Below the pieces are notes generated by a model that did not search any database, had not been told where the DNA came from, and worked only from the letters and a program-made list of their open reading frames with translations. From the NCBI RefSeq assembly GCF_012912105.1, contig NZ_QMEA01000014.1:1-64000 (forward strand): 64,000 nt of DNA. The letters are read 5' to 3'. The translations under genes and the position numbers were made by a program. Below are positions 8,024 to 17,103 of the stretch, one piece after another; within the stretch, counting starts at the first letter, position 1, and every line of letters starts with the position of its first letter. Source of the DNA: Brasilonema sp. UFV-L1. GTDB lineage: Bacteria; Cyanobacteriota; Cyanobacteriia; Cyanobacteriales; Nostocaceae.

Positions 8024-8734
8024 ATGGCTAAGAAACGTCTTTCTGACTTATTACACGAAGAAGTGCAAAGATTTTCACCATCAGAAGATGAAACGACTAT
8101 CGATGTTGTTGCTATTTCTGACGAGAATTCCTCTACGTCCTCCGATAATGATAAAGAGAAAGAAGAGGAAGAATCAACACAAGCAGATGAGTCAACCAAT
8201 TATGAGCATACACATTCAACACAAGCGGAGTTAGAAGCAACTGTAAAAGAGTTGAAAGACACTGTAGAAAAAGCACAGCAAAAAGAAGCTTCTCTTGCTC
8301 ATGAATTGAAAGAAGCTTTAGAAAAAGCACAGCAAAAAGAAGCTTCTCTTGCTCATGAGTTGAAAGAAGCTTTAGAAAAAGCACAGCAAAAAGAAGCTTC
8401 TCTTGCTCATGAATTGAAAGAAGCTTTAGAAAAAGCACAGCAAAAAGAAGCTTCTCTTCAACAAGAAATTGCTGATTTGCAATCATCCTTATCTGAGAAA
8501 GAAAAACTAGCAGCAAGACTCAAAACAGAGCTAGAGGATGCAAAACAGGCAGCTATACAACTAGCAGAAGCTAATTCACAACTGACAGAAACAATTAACG
8601 CATTACAACAGCCAAAAGAAAAAACTCAGTTAGTCAAAACCTATAAAAAATCCTACCGTTTACCAGAAAAACAGCCTGTAAAGAAGCCTGACGAATCTGG
8701 TGATAATTCTTCTGCGATGTGGTTGCTTGACTAG
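8024..8734 (+). CDS. mcdB: Coiled-coil ParA partner, candidate McdB
   Basis: The start ATG at 8024 follows GGAG and the ParA stop, giving 236 residues. Order: a basic opening (MAKKRLSDLLHEEVQ), a disordered acidic/serine stretch to about residue 75, a glutamine- and glutamate-rich coiled coil of about 120 residues, a proline/lysine tail, and the end SSAMWLLD. Type 2 McdB proteins are reported to have a charged disordered N-terminus, a Q-rich coiled coil and a tryptophan within the last few residues; all are present. McdB links carboxysomes to McdA and tends to phase-separate. The coiled coil contains three identical or near-identical 18-residue units, so its length may vary among strains. Confidence 0.62.
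   Translation: MAKKRLSDLLHEEVQRFSPSEDETTIDVVAISDENSSTSSDNDKEKEEEESTQADESTNYEHTHSTQAELEATVKELKDTVEKAQQKEASLAHELKEALEKAQQKEASLAHELKEALEKAQQKEASLAHELKEALEKAQQKEASLQQEIADLQSSLSEKEKLAARLKTELEDAKQAAIQLAEANSQLTETINALQQPKEKTQLVKTYKKSYRLPEKQPVKKPDESGDNSSAMWLLD
8267..8458 (+). repeat. 54-bp tandem repeats inside the McdB-like gene
   Basis: Three tandem 54-bp units (8267-8320, 8321-8374, 8375-8428), nearly identical at the DNA level, and a 30-bp partial fourth encode EKAQQKEASLAHELKEAL. The unit length keeps the frame, and the near identity indicates recent expansion by slippage or recombination. Confidence 0.95.
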
Positions 8735-8840
8735 AGTCAGTCAATTAGTACCAATCAAAATCTATGGCATTGCTTCACTTATTTGTGAGTTCCGCAGTGC
8801 CATTTTCCGTACGAACTGTGTACAAATGAAAATCCCGCAC

Positions 8841-9200
8841 TTATGTAACTGCAAATCCTGAATCTCGCCTCAGTTCCTGAGAACGGAAACCTAACACAAT
8901 CTGTTCTTTAGGTATACCTGCCCTGACTAGTTCTGTTGCTACACCCTCTTCAGTACCATCCCGCTGAATCCAGATTTTGCCATCAATAATATCAATATGA
9001 ATCAGACAACCATGAACCCGGCGCGTGACAGTTGGAGAAAAATCATAGGCTGGTTCTCTTCCCAAAATCATCAACAGGTATCGATCCTGTTCACTGTCAA
9101 AGACTGTCTCAAATTGAATGTCACCGTAGCTGAAGGGAATTTTTGTGTGTTCGATTAAAATATGCCGAATCAACTGCCTGTATTGCTCCAAGGTATCCAT
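8841..9200 (-). CDS. xisI: XisI family protein
   Basis: A 119-residue protein with the XisI pattern: MDTLEQYRQLIRHIL at the start, the central RYLLMILGRE, and the end RDGTEEGVATELVRAGIPKEQIVLGF. In Anabaena, xisH and xisI are needed with xisF for excision of the fdxN element in heterocysts, but most cyanobacteria carry several xisHI copies away from any such element. The gene overlaps the 3' end of xisH by 31 bases, so the pair is one operon. Its molecular role is unknown. Confidence 0.93.
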   Translation of the reverse strand: MDTLEQYRQLIRHILIEHTKIPFSYGDIQFETVFDSEQDRYLLMILGREPAYDFSPTVTRRVHGCLIHIDIIDGKIWIQRDGTEEGVATELVRAGIPKEQIVLGFRSQELRRDSGFAVT

Positions 9201-9604
9201 TTGAGAATAACCTCCTGTTCTGGTTTGAACACAACAATGTCTACTTTATAGTCTTCTACCAAAAGTTTAGCAATGGGTTCGTCAAACAGATCCGCATACA
9301 CTTCATCATGAACGGCAAGATGCAGAGAGCGATTTGGATCAGTTCTAGTCATCACAGAACGATATACAAGATATTGTCCCAGCGTTTGTTCGAGATCGCT
9401 CATATCCGATACACTGCGAAACGTTTTAATTTCAACCGCTATATACCGCCCTTGTTTCTGGGCGGCGATCAGTTTCTCTGCTCCCAAGTCAACGTACATA
9501 TCCCGTTTGCCCCACTTCAGATGCAACGGATCATCGGTAATTGTCCAACCATCTTTGATAAGGGCATTTTTGACACTCTGGTGATAACGGTCTCTGACAG
9601 GCAT
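9170..9604 (-). CDS. xisH: XisH family protein, endonuclease-like fold
   Basis: The start MPVRDRYHQSVKNALIKDGW at 9604 is the conserved XisH beginning; a TTG/ATG frame extends eight residues further up to 9628 but is unlike the family. The 144-residue protein has YVDLGAEKLIAAQ and IAVEIKTF, an arrangement (D39, E58, K60) resembling a PD-(D/E)XK nuclease core. In Anabaena XisH supports fdxN-element excision. No element boundary, recombinase gene or fdxN is seen here, so another role, possibly toxin-like with XisI as partner, is open; that last idea is inference. Confidence 0.92.
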   Translation of the reverse strand: MPVRDRYHQSVKNALIKDGWTITDDPLHLKWGKRDMYVDLGAEKLIAAQKQGRYIAVEIKTFRSVSDMSDLEQTLGQYLVYRSVMTRTDPNRSLHLAVHDEVYADLFDEPIAKLLVEDYKVDIVVFKPEQEVILKWIPWSNTGS

Positions 9605-9684
9605 TAGACGTGGAACTCGCTTTGTCAACGGTATAGAGTATTCATTTTATGTTACAGGGAGTCTACGCGTTAGACCAATTGCTG

Positions 9685-10617
9685 CTAGTCGTTATCTCGA
9701 AATTCTAAAATATGCTGAGCAGTTATTTGCGGTTCTTCCAGATGAGGGATATGACCACAATCTTTAATCCAAATGAGTTTACTATTTGGAATTGCTAACT
9801 GAAACCTCTTGGCATCTCTAATTCCTAAAATCTTGTCAGAATCACCCCACAAAATAAGTGTTGGTTGTACAATTTCTGCTAGTTTCTTAAATCTAAAAGG
9901 ACTGTAACCACCACTTTTGGTAAAAGCAATCAAAGCTTTATGCCAGTCAGAGCATTCTAGATGCAGTGCTGCACATAATTGGGCGTCAAGTGATGCTAAC
10001 TGCTTGTTTTTATAAGCAGCGCGGGAAATACTTGCCCTAACCTTTGGATTGCGCAAAAATTGAGCTGCCCAATCATCTAACGGTGGAAACATTAATTTGA
10101 TGAACGGTGAACCACCTGTTAAACCAGCACTATCAATTAATACTAGCTTTTGGACGACTTCTGGGTAAGTAAGGGTGAAATCAATTGCTGCTGCACCCCC
10201 CATCGAAGCGCCTACTAAAATGATAGGTTTGTTAATTAGTATTTTCCAGAAATAGTAGAGATGATTTTTAATGTCACTAGGGCTAAACTTAACTCCGACT
10301 GGTCTATCTGTAAACCCAAAACCCAACAAATCAACTGCGAATGTCTCGTTTTGTACTGCAAGTAAAGGAATCAAGCGACGAAATTCCAATACAGAACTAT
10401 CAAAACCGTGAATCAAGACTATAGGTGTACCTCCACTCCCCTGACGAACATAAGTTGTAGTGATTGGTTGTTTACTCAAGGGAGTGGTAATTGCAATCTG
10501 CTCAATGCTTTGAACAAGAGCAATTGAAGCTGGTTCTGTGAGTGTACTAACTGTAGTCGGTAAGAAACTTGGAAACATATAATTTTGTTGACCTGAAGTA
10601 TGACTAAAAAAGTTCAT
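9685..10617 (-). CDS. Alpha/beta-fold hydrolase
   Basis: The 310-residue protein has the oxyanion strand IVLIHGFDSS, the nucleophile elbow GASMGGAA, the acid strand LILWGDSDKI and the final histidine in KDCGHIPHLE, so the catalytic triad is complete. The length and cap region fit the common cyanobacterial family of small esterase or haloalkane-dehalogenase-like hydrolases. Substrate is not readable. It lies 37 bases downstream of the M15 peptidase gene on the same strand, so the two may share a transcript. Confidence 0.88.
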   Translation of the reverse strand: MNFFSHTSGQQNYMFPSFLPTTVSTLTEPASIALVQSIEQIAITTPLSKQPITTTYVRQGSGGTPIVLIHGFDSSVLEFRRLIPLLAVQNETFAVDLLGFGFTDRPVGVKFSPSDIKNHLYYFWKILINKPIILVGASMGGAAAIDFTLTYPEVVQKLVLIDSAGLTGGSPFIKLMFPPLDDWAAQFLRNPKVRASISRAAYKNKQLASLDAQLCAALHLECSDWHKALIAFTKSGGYSPFRFKKLAEIVQPTLILWGDSDKILGIRDAKRFQLAIPNSKLIWIKDCGHIPHLEEPQITAQHILEFRDND

Positions 10618-10654
10618 TTGAGAAAAGCAAGATGGTTTGGGCTAATACTGAAGA

Positions 10655-11545
10655 TTAAAGCGGTGTCACCCAATAGTTAATTCCCTCAACAATTTTATTT
10701 TGAAAACCAAATTCAGTTAATCTTTCTTTTGGCAAACCTACATAAGTCCAATGAAGTACATCATACTCTACAGTCCGGTACCAACCATTTTGATTAAGAG
10801 CTTGTATCTGCGCTTCGTTTGAAACTCTTAAATCAATAGCGAGTCCCCAAAGATGTTGTGATGCTCCTGGTGGTGCAACTGTACCAAGGATTTTTGTTTC
10901 CTTACCTTGACGCACTTTTTCCAAAGTATTATTGTTTGCATATTTTTGCCAGAATCTCAAATTAGTGGCAAAACTGCGAGTACAGTCACTAGCACCATAA
11001 CCTGATTTTAGAGGGATTTGTACTTGCGCTCGTGCCTGATTGAAGGCATCTGCTGCTGACTTTTGTAACTCACAATTACTTGTATTATTCACTTTACCCA
11101 TTGTCAAAGTCAATTGAAATTGTTTTGTTTCCTGGTCATTTGTAAATAGTACTTTTGGTGGAAGTTTAATTGTAGGTATTTGATTGACAAATGCTGAACC
11201 GTATGCACGCAATAGTGTATATTCAAAACTATTCGGAACGGGAATGATTGATAATTTTTGTGTAATGGTTGCTAGAAATCGCTCTTTTTCAGTTAAACTT
11301 TGGTCGGGAGTGAATGGAGAGCTTGAAGTAGGTTCTATTGATGTTTGAGAAATATTTTTACAAAATTGAGTTGAGACTCTGTTATTTTCAGAAGAAAAAG
11401 TTGTGACACAATCTTTCGTGTTTTGAACATTTGCCATCAACTGAGAGCGATTCACTCCTTGACTTGCAACTAATGCACAAGAAAGAAAAGCAATCAGAAT
11501 ATAGAAAAACGTTTTCTTTAAAAAGAATCCCATACTCATAGTCAT
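10655..11545 (-). CDS. M15-family D-alanyl-D-alanine carboxypeptidase (VanY-like)
   Basis: A 296-residue exported protein. After MTMSMGFFLKKTFFY comes a hydrophobic segment (ILIAFLSCALVAS) that serves as signal peptide or anchor; MGFFLKK at 11533 is an alternative start. The C-terminal 150 residues carry the M15 zinc motifs: SQHLWGLAIDL gives the His and Asp, EYDVLHW the second His. Such enzymes trim the terminal D-Ala from peptidoglycan stems in the periplasm. A central low-similarity stretch separates the two. The catalytic glutamate is probably the E of VEYDVLHW. Confidence 0.88.
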   Translation of the reverse strand: MTMSMGFFLKKTFFYILIAFLSCALVASQGVNRSQLMANVQNTKDCVTTFSSENNRVSTQFCKNISQTSIEPTSSSPFTPDQSLTEKERFLATITQKLSIIPVPNSFEYTLLRAYGSAFVNQIPTIKLPPKVLFTNDQETKQFQLTLTMGKVNNTSNCELQKSAADAFNQARAQVQIPLKSGYGASDCTRSFATNLRFWQKYANNNTLEKVRQGKETKILGTVAPPGASQHLWGLAIDLRVSNEAQIQALNQNGWYRTVEYDVLHWTYVGLPKERLTEFGFQNKIVEGINYWVTPL

Positions 11546-11801
11546 ATTTATAAGTTAGAATCATCCGTCAGAATAGTTAAAGAATCAGGAAAACATTTGA
11601 TGAAATGAATATAACAAGAAGAATAGAGTTTTTAAAAATTAGGACTACTGACTCAAGAATTGCTGACTTCTGAATTCTTACACAAAAATATGAAGCGAAC
11701 ATAGTGATTTCGCTGAGCTTTTCATCTTGAGTTTACAGCAAGGGAACCCGCGTATCGGCTAATATTGAGATTGACTATTCATGCTTGCTTAAAGTAAGAC
11801 C

Positions 11802-13718
11802 ATGCACACTTGTGTTGAATTTCAAGACGCTTATGATATCATCGTCGTCGGTGCAGGTCACTCTGGTTGTGAAGCAGCCCTTGCTACCGCACGCCTCGGC
11901 TGTCGAACCCTGCTGCTGACACTCAATTTGGATAAAATTGCTTGGCAACCCTGTAACCCAGCAGTCGGTGGTCCAGCAAAATCCCAGTTGACTCATGAAG
12001 TGGATGCACTCGGCGGGGAAATTGGCAAAATGGCGGATCGCACTTATTTACAAAAGCGCATTCTCAACTCTTCGCGAGGACCAGCAGTTTGGGCGTTGCG
12101 TGCTCAAACAGATAAAAGAGAATACGCAGCCGTCATGAAAGCGATTGTCGAGAACCAAGACAACTTAACCATCCGCGAGGGAATGGTTACAGATTTGGTA
12201 TTGGGTGCAAACGATGAAGTCATCGGCGTTCAAACATATTTTGGTGTGGCGTTTGAGTGCAAAGCAGTCATCTTAACGACGGGGACATTCTTGGGAGGAC
12301 GGATTTGGGTTGGTAACAAGTCAATGGAGGCGGGACGTGCTGGAGAATTCGCCGCTGTCGGTTTGACGGAAACTCTCAATCGCTTAGGATTTGAAACAGG
12401 ACGACTCAAAACAGGAACCCCCGCACGGGTAGATAAGCGGTCTGTAGATTATAGTAAGATGGCACCTCAACCAGGGGATGAAGATGTCCGTTGGTTTAGC
12501 TTTGACCCAGAAGTCTGGGTAGAACGGGAACAACTTCTTTGTTATATCACCCGCACCACACCGGAAACTCATCGCCTCATTCGGGAAAATCTGCAACTAT
12601 CGCCAGTTTATGGTGGGTGGGTTGATGCTAAAGGACCACGTTATTGTCCCAGTATAGAAGATAAGATAGTGCGCTTTGCCGATAAGGAAAGCCACCAAAT
12701 TTTCATTGAACCAGAAGGAAGAGATATTCCTGAACTCTACATTCAAGGGTTTTCGACAGGGTTACCTGAAAATTTGCAATTACAAATGTTACGGAGTCTA
12801 CCTGGGTTGGAAAAGTGTGTTATGCTCCGCCCAGCTTATGCAGTTGAGTATGATTATTTGCCAGCAACTCAGTGTTATCCCACACTGATGACAAAAAAGA
12901 TAGAAGGGCTGTTTTGTGCTGGACAAATTAACGGAACAACAGGATACGAAGAAGCCGCAGCTCAAGGTCTTGTTGCTGGAATTAATGCTGCTCGCTTTGT
13001 TCGCGCTCAGGAAATGATTGTGTTTGCCCGTGAACAAAGTTACATCGGTACATTGGTTGACGACCTCTGTACAAAAGACTTACGGGAACCTTACCGTATG
13101 CTCACAAGCAGATCTGAATATAGGTTAATTCTTCGTTCGGATAATTCCGACCAGCGTTTGACACCACTAGGACGAGAAATCGGCTTAATTGATGACCGAC
13201 GTTGGGAACTTTTTACTCGCAAGCAAGAAAAGATTGCAGCCGAAAAAGAACGATTGTACGGGACAAGAGTTAAAGAACATGATGAAATTGGACAGGCGAT
13301 CGCCCTTGGTACTCAACAAGCCATCAAAGGTTCAATCACCCTAGCTGACTTGTTGCGACGTCCGGGATTTCATTATGTAGATCTCTACAAATACGGACTA
13401 GGAAACCCCAACCTTGCGCGTGCGGAAAAAGAAGGCGCAGAAATTGACATCAAGTATTCTGGTTATTTACAAAGACAGCAAAATCAAATTGACCAAATTG
13501 CCCGTCAAGCACAACGTCAGTTACCCGTAAACTTAAACTATGAAGCGATTGATACTCTTTCTAAAGAAGCACGGGAAAAACTGAGCAAAGTCAAACCATT
13601 GACTATTGGTCAAGCTGCTCGCATTGGCGGAGTCAATCCAGCTGATATTAACGCCTTATTGATTTATCTAGAATTACGTAGAAACAAGAAACAGAGTGAA
13701 TTTTCAATATTGACTTGA
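11802..13718 (+). CDS. mnmG: tRNA uridine-5-carboxymethylaminomethyl modification enzyme MnmG (GidA)
   Basis: A full-length 638-residue MnmG. With MnmE it installs the cmnm5/nm5 group at U34 of several tRNAs, using FAD and methylene-tetrahydrofolate. The N-terminal Rossmann motif [13 protein letters not shown] binds FAD. Further family marks are [11 protein letters not shown], the GLKTGTPAR-like [12 protein letters not shown], and the C-terminal helical [17 protein letters not shown] and [23 protein letters not shown] at 11802 ([13 protein letters not shown]) is a fitting start. No mnmE lies in the window. Confidence 0.98.
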   Translation: MHTCVEFQDAYDIIVVGAGHSGCEAALATARLGCRTLLLTLNLDKIAWQPCNPAVGGPAKSQLTHEVDALGGEIGKMADRTYLQKRILNSSRGPAVWALRAQTDKREYAAVMKAIVENQDNLTIREGMVTDLVLGANDEVIGVQTYFGVAFECKAVILTTGTFLGGRIWVGNKSMEAGRAGEFAAVGLTETLNRLGFETGRLKTGTPARVDKRSVDYSKMAPQPGDEDVRWFSFDPEVWVEREQLLCYITRTTPETHRLIRENLQLSPVYGGWVDAKGPRYCPSIEDKIVRFADKESHQIFIEPEGRDIPELYIQGFSTGLPENLQLQMLRSLPGLEKCVMLRPAYAVEYDYLPATQCYPTLMTKKIEGLFCAGQINGTTGYEEAAAQGLVAGINAARFVRAQEMIVFAREQSYIGTLVDDLCTKDLREPYRMLTSRSEYRLILRSDNSDQRLTPLGREIGLIDDRRWELFTRKQEKIAAEKERLYGTRVKEHDEIGQAIALGTQQAIKGSITLADLLRRPGFHYVDLYKYGLGNPNLARAEKEGAEIDIKYSGYLQRQQNQIDQIARQAQRQLPVNLNYEAIDTLSKEAREKLSKVKPLTIGQAARIGGVNPADINALLIYLELRRNKKQSEFSILT

Positions 13719-14136
13719 AAACAATTCAACAAGAACGAGTATAGTGATATGTGAAATCTGGACAGACCAGTACCGCTTGACGTTCGTCAAAAGCATGCCC
13801 TTGAGCTAAAGCGCGATCGCGTGTCCTCTGGACTAACGTCGTTCTTGCGTGATAGCAAAATGCCCGCAATAAGGTTGCGGTCCAAAGACTTATGATATAA
13901 GCTTTTTGCTGATTTTTAATCGTCGTTTTATTTTCACCGTCATGTACTAGTATGATAGGTGACGTTAAATTAAGAACTGGTACTATCAACAGTTTCAAAA
14001 TTGCAGTATGATTTAACACCAATCATCAATCCACTTGTTGATTTAGCACAAGAGATTGGAAATAGGATTTAAAGTTTGTATTCGCGGGCAGGGGGAACAA
14101 AACTTATTTTTCTAGGAGTCAGCACTTAAAAAAATC
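13719..14136. other. Intergenic, 418 bases, no gene supported
   Basis: A minus-strand frame of 98 codons (13726-14022) is open but has mixed composition, no ribosome site and no recognisable domain, so it is not annotated. The segment contains a HIP1-like site (GCGATCGC at about 13813). The promoter of the following gene is expected at its right end. Confidence 0.5.
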
Positions 14137-15291
14137 ATGTCACAAAACGCCAATACGTATCTCATTCTTCCAGAACAATCAGAGGAATTCATCGCCAGCG
14201 AACCCTGGTCGATAGAAACTTGCGCCGATGGCTTGATGGATGAACTCTTCACTGAAATCAACCTCATTTTGGATGGTTGTGATAGCTTACCTTCCCAAGC
14301 ATCACCACCTCAAAAAGACATTCGTCAAGTACAAACAGTTACAATACCGCAAATTATCGTCCCAGAGACACAGATCCAACCTAGACAAAAAGTTCCGACA
14401 TCGGTTCCTAAAGCTAGAAACAACCCATTGAATCAAGTTGGAGTCCAGACTTCAGCTGCTAGTAAACCAAAAAACAAACCACGCAAAAAATCAAAGCGCA
14501 CAAAAGGTTTAGTGCTTTGGATGGGAGTCAGCATTGGGTTAATGGCTGCTAGCATTCTTTGGGTGCTAAACTCTGTACTGGTCAATCGTCTCGTTTCCAA
14601 ATCATTCCAGCAAAGCCTGCTACAGCCCCAAACAAAGCAGATAAAGCCTCAATCGCTGACAAAATCTCAAGTTGAGACAGATTTGGCAAACTATATGCTG
14701 GGAGCGCTAGCAGTTATTGATAAGCAAGAAGCAAGAAGCTATATTCAACGATCTGCCAAACCAGTTTACACTGCAACACCAGCTCATCAAGCAGTCCTTG
14801 CTTATATCACTCCTCAACCCACAACAGCAGGTCGTCCATCAGCTGACGATCGCAATTCTACAACCGTTACTGAGCAGCACATCAAAGTGTATCAAGCGCC
14901 CCAGCCCATGCGCTACACGTCTTCACCAGAAGTAATTGTGTCCAAAGATACCTTTCTAAATGCCTCTCAACCTGCACCCGTAGACACAAACCTTAACAGC
15001 GTTACGCCACCAAAACAAGCTACAGTCACAGCACTCACACCTGGAGAACAAGAAGTGGCTTCTACGGAAACCACTTATAAAATTAGTGCTTTTAATTACA
15101 AATTAGAAAGATTATTAGAGTTAGGAAACAAATCTGCTGCCTTATTTAAAGTGAACGGCGTCACTCAACGCGTTGAGTTGGGTGAAGTCATCGGCTCAAG
15201 CGGTTGGACTCTAGTGGAATTTGCTAACGGCAAAGCCATTATTCGTCGCAACGGTGAAGTCCGTTCAATTTATACAGGGCAGACATTTTAG
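14137..15291 (+). CDS. Single-pass membrane protein with PilP/GspC-like C-terminal domain
   Basis: The 384-residue protein has an acidic cytoplasmic start, a lysine-rich stretch (KNKPRKKSKRTKG), one membrane segment at about residues 124-148 (LVLWMGVSIGLMAASILWVL), a long Q/T/P-rich periplasmic linker, and a compact C-terminal domain from residue 320. That domain (KSAALFKVNGVTQRVELGE, then GSSGWTLVEFANGKAIIRRN) looks like the homology region of type II secretion GspC or pilus PilP, which docks to the secretin. The likely role is in type IV pilus or secretion assembly; no partner genes are adjacent. Upstream GGAG at about 14115 supports the start. Confidence 0.6.
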   Translation: MSQNANTYLILPEQSEEFIASEPWSIETCADGLMDELFTEINLILDGCDSLPSQASPPQKDIRQVQTVTIPQIIVPETQIQPRQKVPTSVPKARNNPLNQVGVQTSAASKPKNKPRKKSKRTKGLVLWMGVSIGLMAASILWVLNSVLVNRLVSKSFQQSLLQPQTKQIKPQSLTKSQVETDLANYMLGALAVIDKQEARSYIQRSAKPVYTATPAHQAVLAYITPQPTTAGRPSADDRNSTTVTEQHIKVYQAPQPMRYTSSPEVIVSKDTFLNASQPAPVDTNLNSVTPPKQATVTALTPGEQEVASTETTYKISAFNYKLERLLELGNKSAALFKVNGVTQRVELGEVIGSSGWTLVEFANGKAIIRRNGEVRSIYTGQTF

Positions 15292-15317
15292 TTTGACGAT
15301 TTGTGATCCGCGTAACA

Positions 15318-15405
15318 GTGAGGCTCACTGCCGAAGCGCGTAGCGTGCGCTTTGCGCTCGTAAGGCAAGCGTTAGCGCAGGCCCCCTAAGGGGCTAGCTA
15401 TCGCC
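15318..15405. repeat. Interspersed 'gcgtagcgtgc' repeat block
   Basis: GC-rich sequence made of GCGTAGCGTGCGC, GCGTTAGCGCAG and CCCCCTAAGGGGCTAGC modules, with internal pairing. Related blocks recur at 16.9, 24.7, 27.0-27.5, 30.4 and 48.3 kb. It separates the PilP-like gene from the Uma2 gene. Confidence 0.75.
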
Positions 15406-15493
15406 ATTTGAGAAAGTAACTCTCTTCAAAGAGCGATTGCCCATAGCCAAATTACCTATAATTGAGTCATCGAACGCCAGCCAGAGAACAGTT

Positions 15494-16198
15494 ATGCTCT
15501 CAAGCAATCTCAAAAATAGCCTGCCAACCACCGACGAACTTCCTTGTAGTGACGATATACCAGTGGATAACGAAGACCAAAATTTTTTGCCCAATGTTTT
15601 ACTATTTTTACTCAACTCGATTTGGGCAAATCGTATGGATTGGTTCTTCGGTGTAGATATGGCAGTTTATCATACCACCGGAGTCAATCCCAGAGTACCC
15701 GTAGTGCCAGATGCTTTTTTGAGTTTGGGAGTGGAACGGAAAAAAGGTGGCAAATCTCGCAAAAGTTATGCAGTTTGGGAAGAAAACGATGTAGTTCCAA
15801 TACTCACATTGGAAATGGTATCTCATACTCCAGGAGGCGAATATGATGAGAAAATGGCGATATACAACAAACTCGGTGTGTTGTACTATGTGATTTACAA
15901 TCCAGAATATTGGCGACGCGACCAACATCAACCGTTTGAGGTATATAAGTTGGTAGATGGTGATTATAAATTGCAGATAAGTGAACCGTACTGGATGTCA
16001 GAGATAGGGTTGGGTATAGGACGATGCCAAGGAGTATTTGCTGGTATCCAGCAGGAACAGTTAGCGTGGTATAGTCAGCAAGGCGATCGCTATTTGACAG
16101 CAGATGAAGTTGTTCAGCAAGAACGATTACGCGCAGAACAGTTAGCGCAGTATTTGCGTTCTCTCGGTATTGATCCTGATAATCTGTCTAGCAAGTAA
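15494..16198 (+). CDS. Uma2 family (DUF820) putative endonuclease
   Basis: The likely start is ATG at 15494 (MLSSNLKNSLPTTDELPCSD), giving 234 residues; the frame is open 57 bases further upstream. The core resembles the Uma2/DUF820 restriction-endonuclease-like fold: PVVPDAFLSLG supplies the Asp, ILTLEMVSHTP stands where relatives have E-x-x-S, and GVLYYVIYNPE follows. These families are hugely expanded in filamentous cyanobacteria and their role is not established. The C-terminal tail (YLTADEVVQQERLRAEQLAQYLRSLGIDP, in part) is the usual charged coiled helix. Confidence 0.85.
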   Translation: MLSSNLKNSLPTTDELPCSDDIPVDNEDQNFLPNVLLFLLNSIWANRMDWFFGVDMAVYHTTGVNPRVPVVPDAFLSLGVERKKGGKSRKSYAVWEENDVVPILTLEMVSHTPGGEYDEKMAIYNKLGVLYYVIYNPEYWRRDQHQPFEVYKLVDGDYKLQISEPYWMSEIGLGIGRCQGVFAGIQQEQLAWYSQQGDRYLTADEVVQQERLRAEQLAQYLRSLGIDPDNLSSK

Positions 16199-16305
16199 CT
16201 CTGTTGTTAATGCACTCAAGTAACTAAATACAGTTGAGAATCGCTATCTTTCCACTTCTAGAATGACTACAATAAAGAAGCAATCAACCTCGTGGAGTTC
16301 TAGCA

Positions 16306-16884
16306 GTGGGTTTATTTGACGATTTTAGCCGGTTTTTAGAAAACCGTTTGGAAGAATTCCTGCGTAATAATCCGCATTTGGAACTAGAAGCACTGTTGGA
16401 GCAACTACGCCAGCAAGAAGAAGACACGTTGAAGTTGATTGCAGATTTACAAGTTCAGGAGAAGCGATCGCAAGAGCAAATTCTTTCCACAGCTCAAGAA
16501 ATCCAAAAATGGCATATCCGTGTAGAAAAGGCAAAAGCTGCGAAGAGACAAGATTTAGTTGCTGCAGCCTCTCAGCGAGAAGCCGCACTGTTACGCGAAG
16601 GAAATCAGCTTTGGGGACAAATGCAAGGAGTGAAAGAACGCATCACTCAAGCCAAAGAACTATTGCGGAAAATTCAACAACGACGACAGGAAGTGCAAGC
16701 CAAAGCAGCCGAAGCACAAACAGCACGTGCTAAAGCACAACAGGCGCAGCGCTTAGAAACCAGTGGCTGGTGGAATGCTGCAAGCAGCTATTCTAGTGGA
16801 TATGACGATTTAGAAGAAAAGTTTCGCCGTTGGGAAACTGAAGATGAGTTAGAACAAATGAAGCGAAATATGGGAAAATCATAA
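16306..16884 (+). CDS. TIGR04376-like coiled-coil protein
   Basis: The 192-residue protein starts at GTG 16306 with MGLFDDFSRFLENRLEEFL, a strongly conserved opening of a cyanobacterial family (TIGR04376 as remembered) with PspA/IM30-like appearance. Nearly the whole protein is a glutamine- and glutamate-rich coiled coil from residue 25 to 150, followed by a W-containing GWWNAASSYSSGYDDLEEKF and an acidic end. Function is unknown; PspA-like proteins stabilise membranes. A HIP1 site lies in the gene at about 16466. Confidence 0.8.
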   Translation: MGLFDDFSRFLENRLEEFLRNNPHLELEALLEQLRQQEEDTLKLIADLQVQEKRSQEQILSTAQEIQKWHIRVEKAKAAKRQDLVAAASQREAALLREGNQLWGQMQGVKERITQAKELLRKIQQRRQEVQAKAAEAQTARAKAQQAQRLETSGWWNAASSYSSGYDDLEEKFRRWETEDELEQMKRNMGKS

Positions 16885-16894
16885 TGTTTATTGG

Positions 16895-17045
16895 ACGAAC
16901 CGCCTTAGCGTTTGCGAAGCGCCCCCTATGCCTTCGGCACGGCTTCGCCTATCGGGGCTAGCGTGTCCGTTAGCGCAGCGTGCCCGCAGGGCATAGGACA
17001 TAGACGCCAAGCGCGTAGCGTGCGCCTTAGCGCATAGAACGCCAA
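16895..17045. repeat. Interspersed GC-rich repeat block
   Basis: Modules TTAGCGTTTGCGAAGCGCC, CGTTAGCGCAGCGTGCCC and GCGCGTAGCGTGCGCC follow one another with inverted pieces (CTATGCCTTCGGCACGGC; GTGCCCGCAGGGCATAG). It fills most of the gap between two convergent genes. Confidence 0.75.
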
Positions 17046-17103
17046 GAAAAGAGAAAAGAAAAGAGAAAACAGAGAATTTCACTAATCATTTAGGATTGCT
17101 ATT

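Noticed and set aside
8133-8516. Long minus-strand frame opposite the McdB-like coiled coil
   Set aside because: It is the antisense of the 54-bp repeats (repeated LLFAVLFLKLLS), with no ribosome site; a by-product of the real gene.
8841-9604. An fdxN-type excision element around xisHI
   Set aside because: No direct repeat borders, recombinase or nitrogenase genes are visible near the pair.
13726-14022. 98-codon minus-strand frame after mnmG
   Set aside because: No domain, no ribosome site and mixed codon use; more likely non-coding.
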